55,851 bases of DNA from positions 1 to 55,851 of the forward strand of contig VCAY01000005.1 in the NCBI GenBank assembly GCA_013607635.1, written 5' to 3'. The DNA comes from Campylobacterota bacterium (GTDB lineage: Bacteria; Campylobacterota; Campylobacteria; Campylobacterales; Sulfurimonadaceae). Under the pieces are notes generated by a model. That model was not told the origin of the DNA. It was given only the letters and a program-made list of their open reading frames with translations, and ran no database searches. Numbering within the stretch: the first letter of the stretch is position 1; each line of letters begins with the position of its first letter. Shown here piece after piece: positions 55,389-55,851 of this stretch. A program made the position numbers and the translations under genes.

Positions 55389-55851
55389 AGTGTTCCTTGT
55401 ACCATTGGTAAGTTCTCTGAAGCCCCTCTTGAAATGTCACTTTTGGCCTCCATCCAAGCTCTAAAAACTTGTTACTATCAAGCAGTTTTTGCGGTGTTCC
55501 GTCAGGTTTTGTCTCATCCCACAGTATCTTTCCATCAAAGCCGACAACTTTTGCAATAGCTTGAGCCAACTCTTTAATAGAGTAGTCTACACCTGTTCCA
55601 AGGTTGTAAAACTGATTTTTGAGTTTATGGGTGTTTTGCATCAAAAATATTGAAGCACTCGCAACATCACCACTATAGATAAACTCTCTTCGTGGTTTGC
55701 CACTTCCCCACAATGTTATCGATCTCTTGCCATTTTGTTTCGCCTCATGAAATCGTCTTATAAGGGCAGAAAAAACATGGGAGTTTTCCAAGTCAAAGTT
55801 GTCATTTTCCCCATACATAGAGTTTGGTATGACACATATAAATCTGTTGTT
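55381..55851 (-). CDS. GDP-L-fucose synthase homologue (C-terminal part, cut by window end)
   Basis: The gene runs off the right edge; its 3' 157 codons are visible. It shows the epimerase/reductase pattern of GDP-4-keto-6-deoxymannose epimerase-reductases: VIPNSMYGENDNFDLENSHV, ITLWGSGKPRREFIYSGDVA and the conserved NLGTGVDYSIKELA, then GWRPKVTFQEGL. The catalytic Ser-Tyr-Lys lies outside the window. It implies that a GDP-linked 6-deoxyhexose is made here. First visible gene of the operon, overlapping the split transketolase gene by 8 bases. Confidence 0.9.
   Translation of the reverse strand, partial: NNRFICVIPNSMYGENDNFDLENSHVFSALIRRFHEAKQNGKRSITLWGSGKPRREFIYSGDVASASIFLMQNTHKLKNQFYNLGTGVDYSIKELAQAIAKVVGFDGKILWDETKPDGTPQKLLDSNKFLELGWRPKVTFQEGLQRTYQWYKEHYE

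Overview
The window looks like a chromosomal stretch around the replication origin of a flagellated member of the Campylobacterota (formerly Epsilonproteobacteria), probably a free-living relative of Sulfurimonas or Sulfuricurvum. The phylum call rests on several things seen together. The order is ruvC-dnaA-dnaN-gyrB with TTCAC-core DnaA boxes on both sides of dnaA. BioB is short and RNase J has an Asn/Arg-rich N-terminal extension. nrdA and nrdB are separated. FliW is present, the flagellin leader is CsrA-like, and Maf (DUF115) glycosylation proteins are encoded. The genus is an inference. I see no tRNA, rRNA, CRISPR array or insertion sequence.

1-13.6 kb is mostly minus-strand housekeeping: thyX, pcm, a nitrilase-family amidohydrolase and nrdB in one overlapping cluster, then bipA, then (on plus) the CCA-adding enzyme, then gyrB followed by a degenerate GGDEF/EAL protein, queF and a small unknown gene. 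dnaN and dnaA follow, with origin-like DnaA boxes in the dnaN-dnaA gap (oriC2-like) and the dnaA-ruvC gap (oriC1-like).

13.7-23.4 kb carries ruvC, fliW, an unknown gene, nrdA, purB, an RluA-type pseudouridine synthase, rlmN with a hidden 34-codon membrane-peptide gene, a nucleoside-phosphorylase-like gene, a nitroreductase and hisF. It also holds three signals of chromosome biology: a perfect parS 16-mer inside the rluA-like gene, a one-mismatch parS between hisF and rsmA, and an AT-rich 0.37-kb gap with three perfect TTATTCACA boxes.

23.4-44.4 kb continues with rsmA, RNase J, folE and fliI (plus strand), an unusual beta-propeller/helical-repeat protein, recJ, pyrG, a Kef-type antiporter, a gap with decayed coding sequence, an SQR/NDH-2-like flavoprotein, asnB, msrA, a frameshifted AMMECR1 pseudogene, a second antiporter, bioB, a phosphoesterase and topA.

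44.4-55.85 kb is a motility and glycosylation region. It has a Phd-MazF type toxin-antitoxin pair, a flagellin with a textbook sigma28 promoter and CsrA-like leader hairpins, and, converging on it, a tightly overlapping eight-gene minus-strand operon. In transcription order that operon is a GDP-L-fucose synthase homologue (cut by the window edge), a split transketolase, a B12-type radical SAM enzyme, an FkbM methyltransferase, a Gfo/Idh/MocA oxidoreductase and two tandem Maf/DUF115 proteins. I infer that it builds and attaches an unusual, possibly carbon-branched, sugar on flagellin. This operon and the DnaA-box/parS landscape are the most interesting parts of the window.
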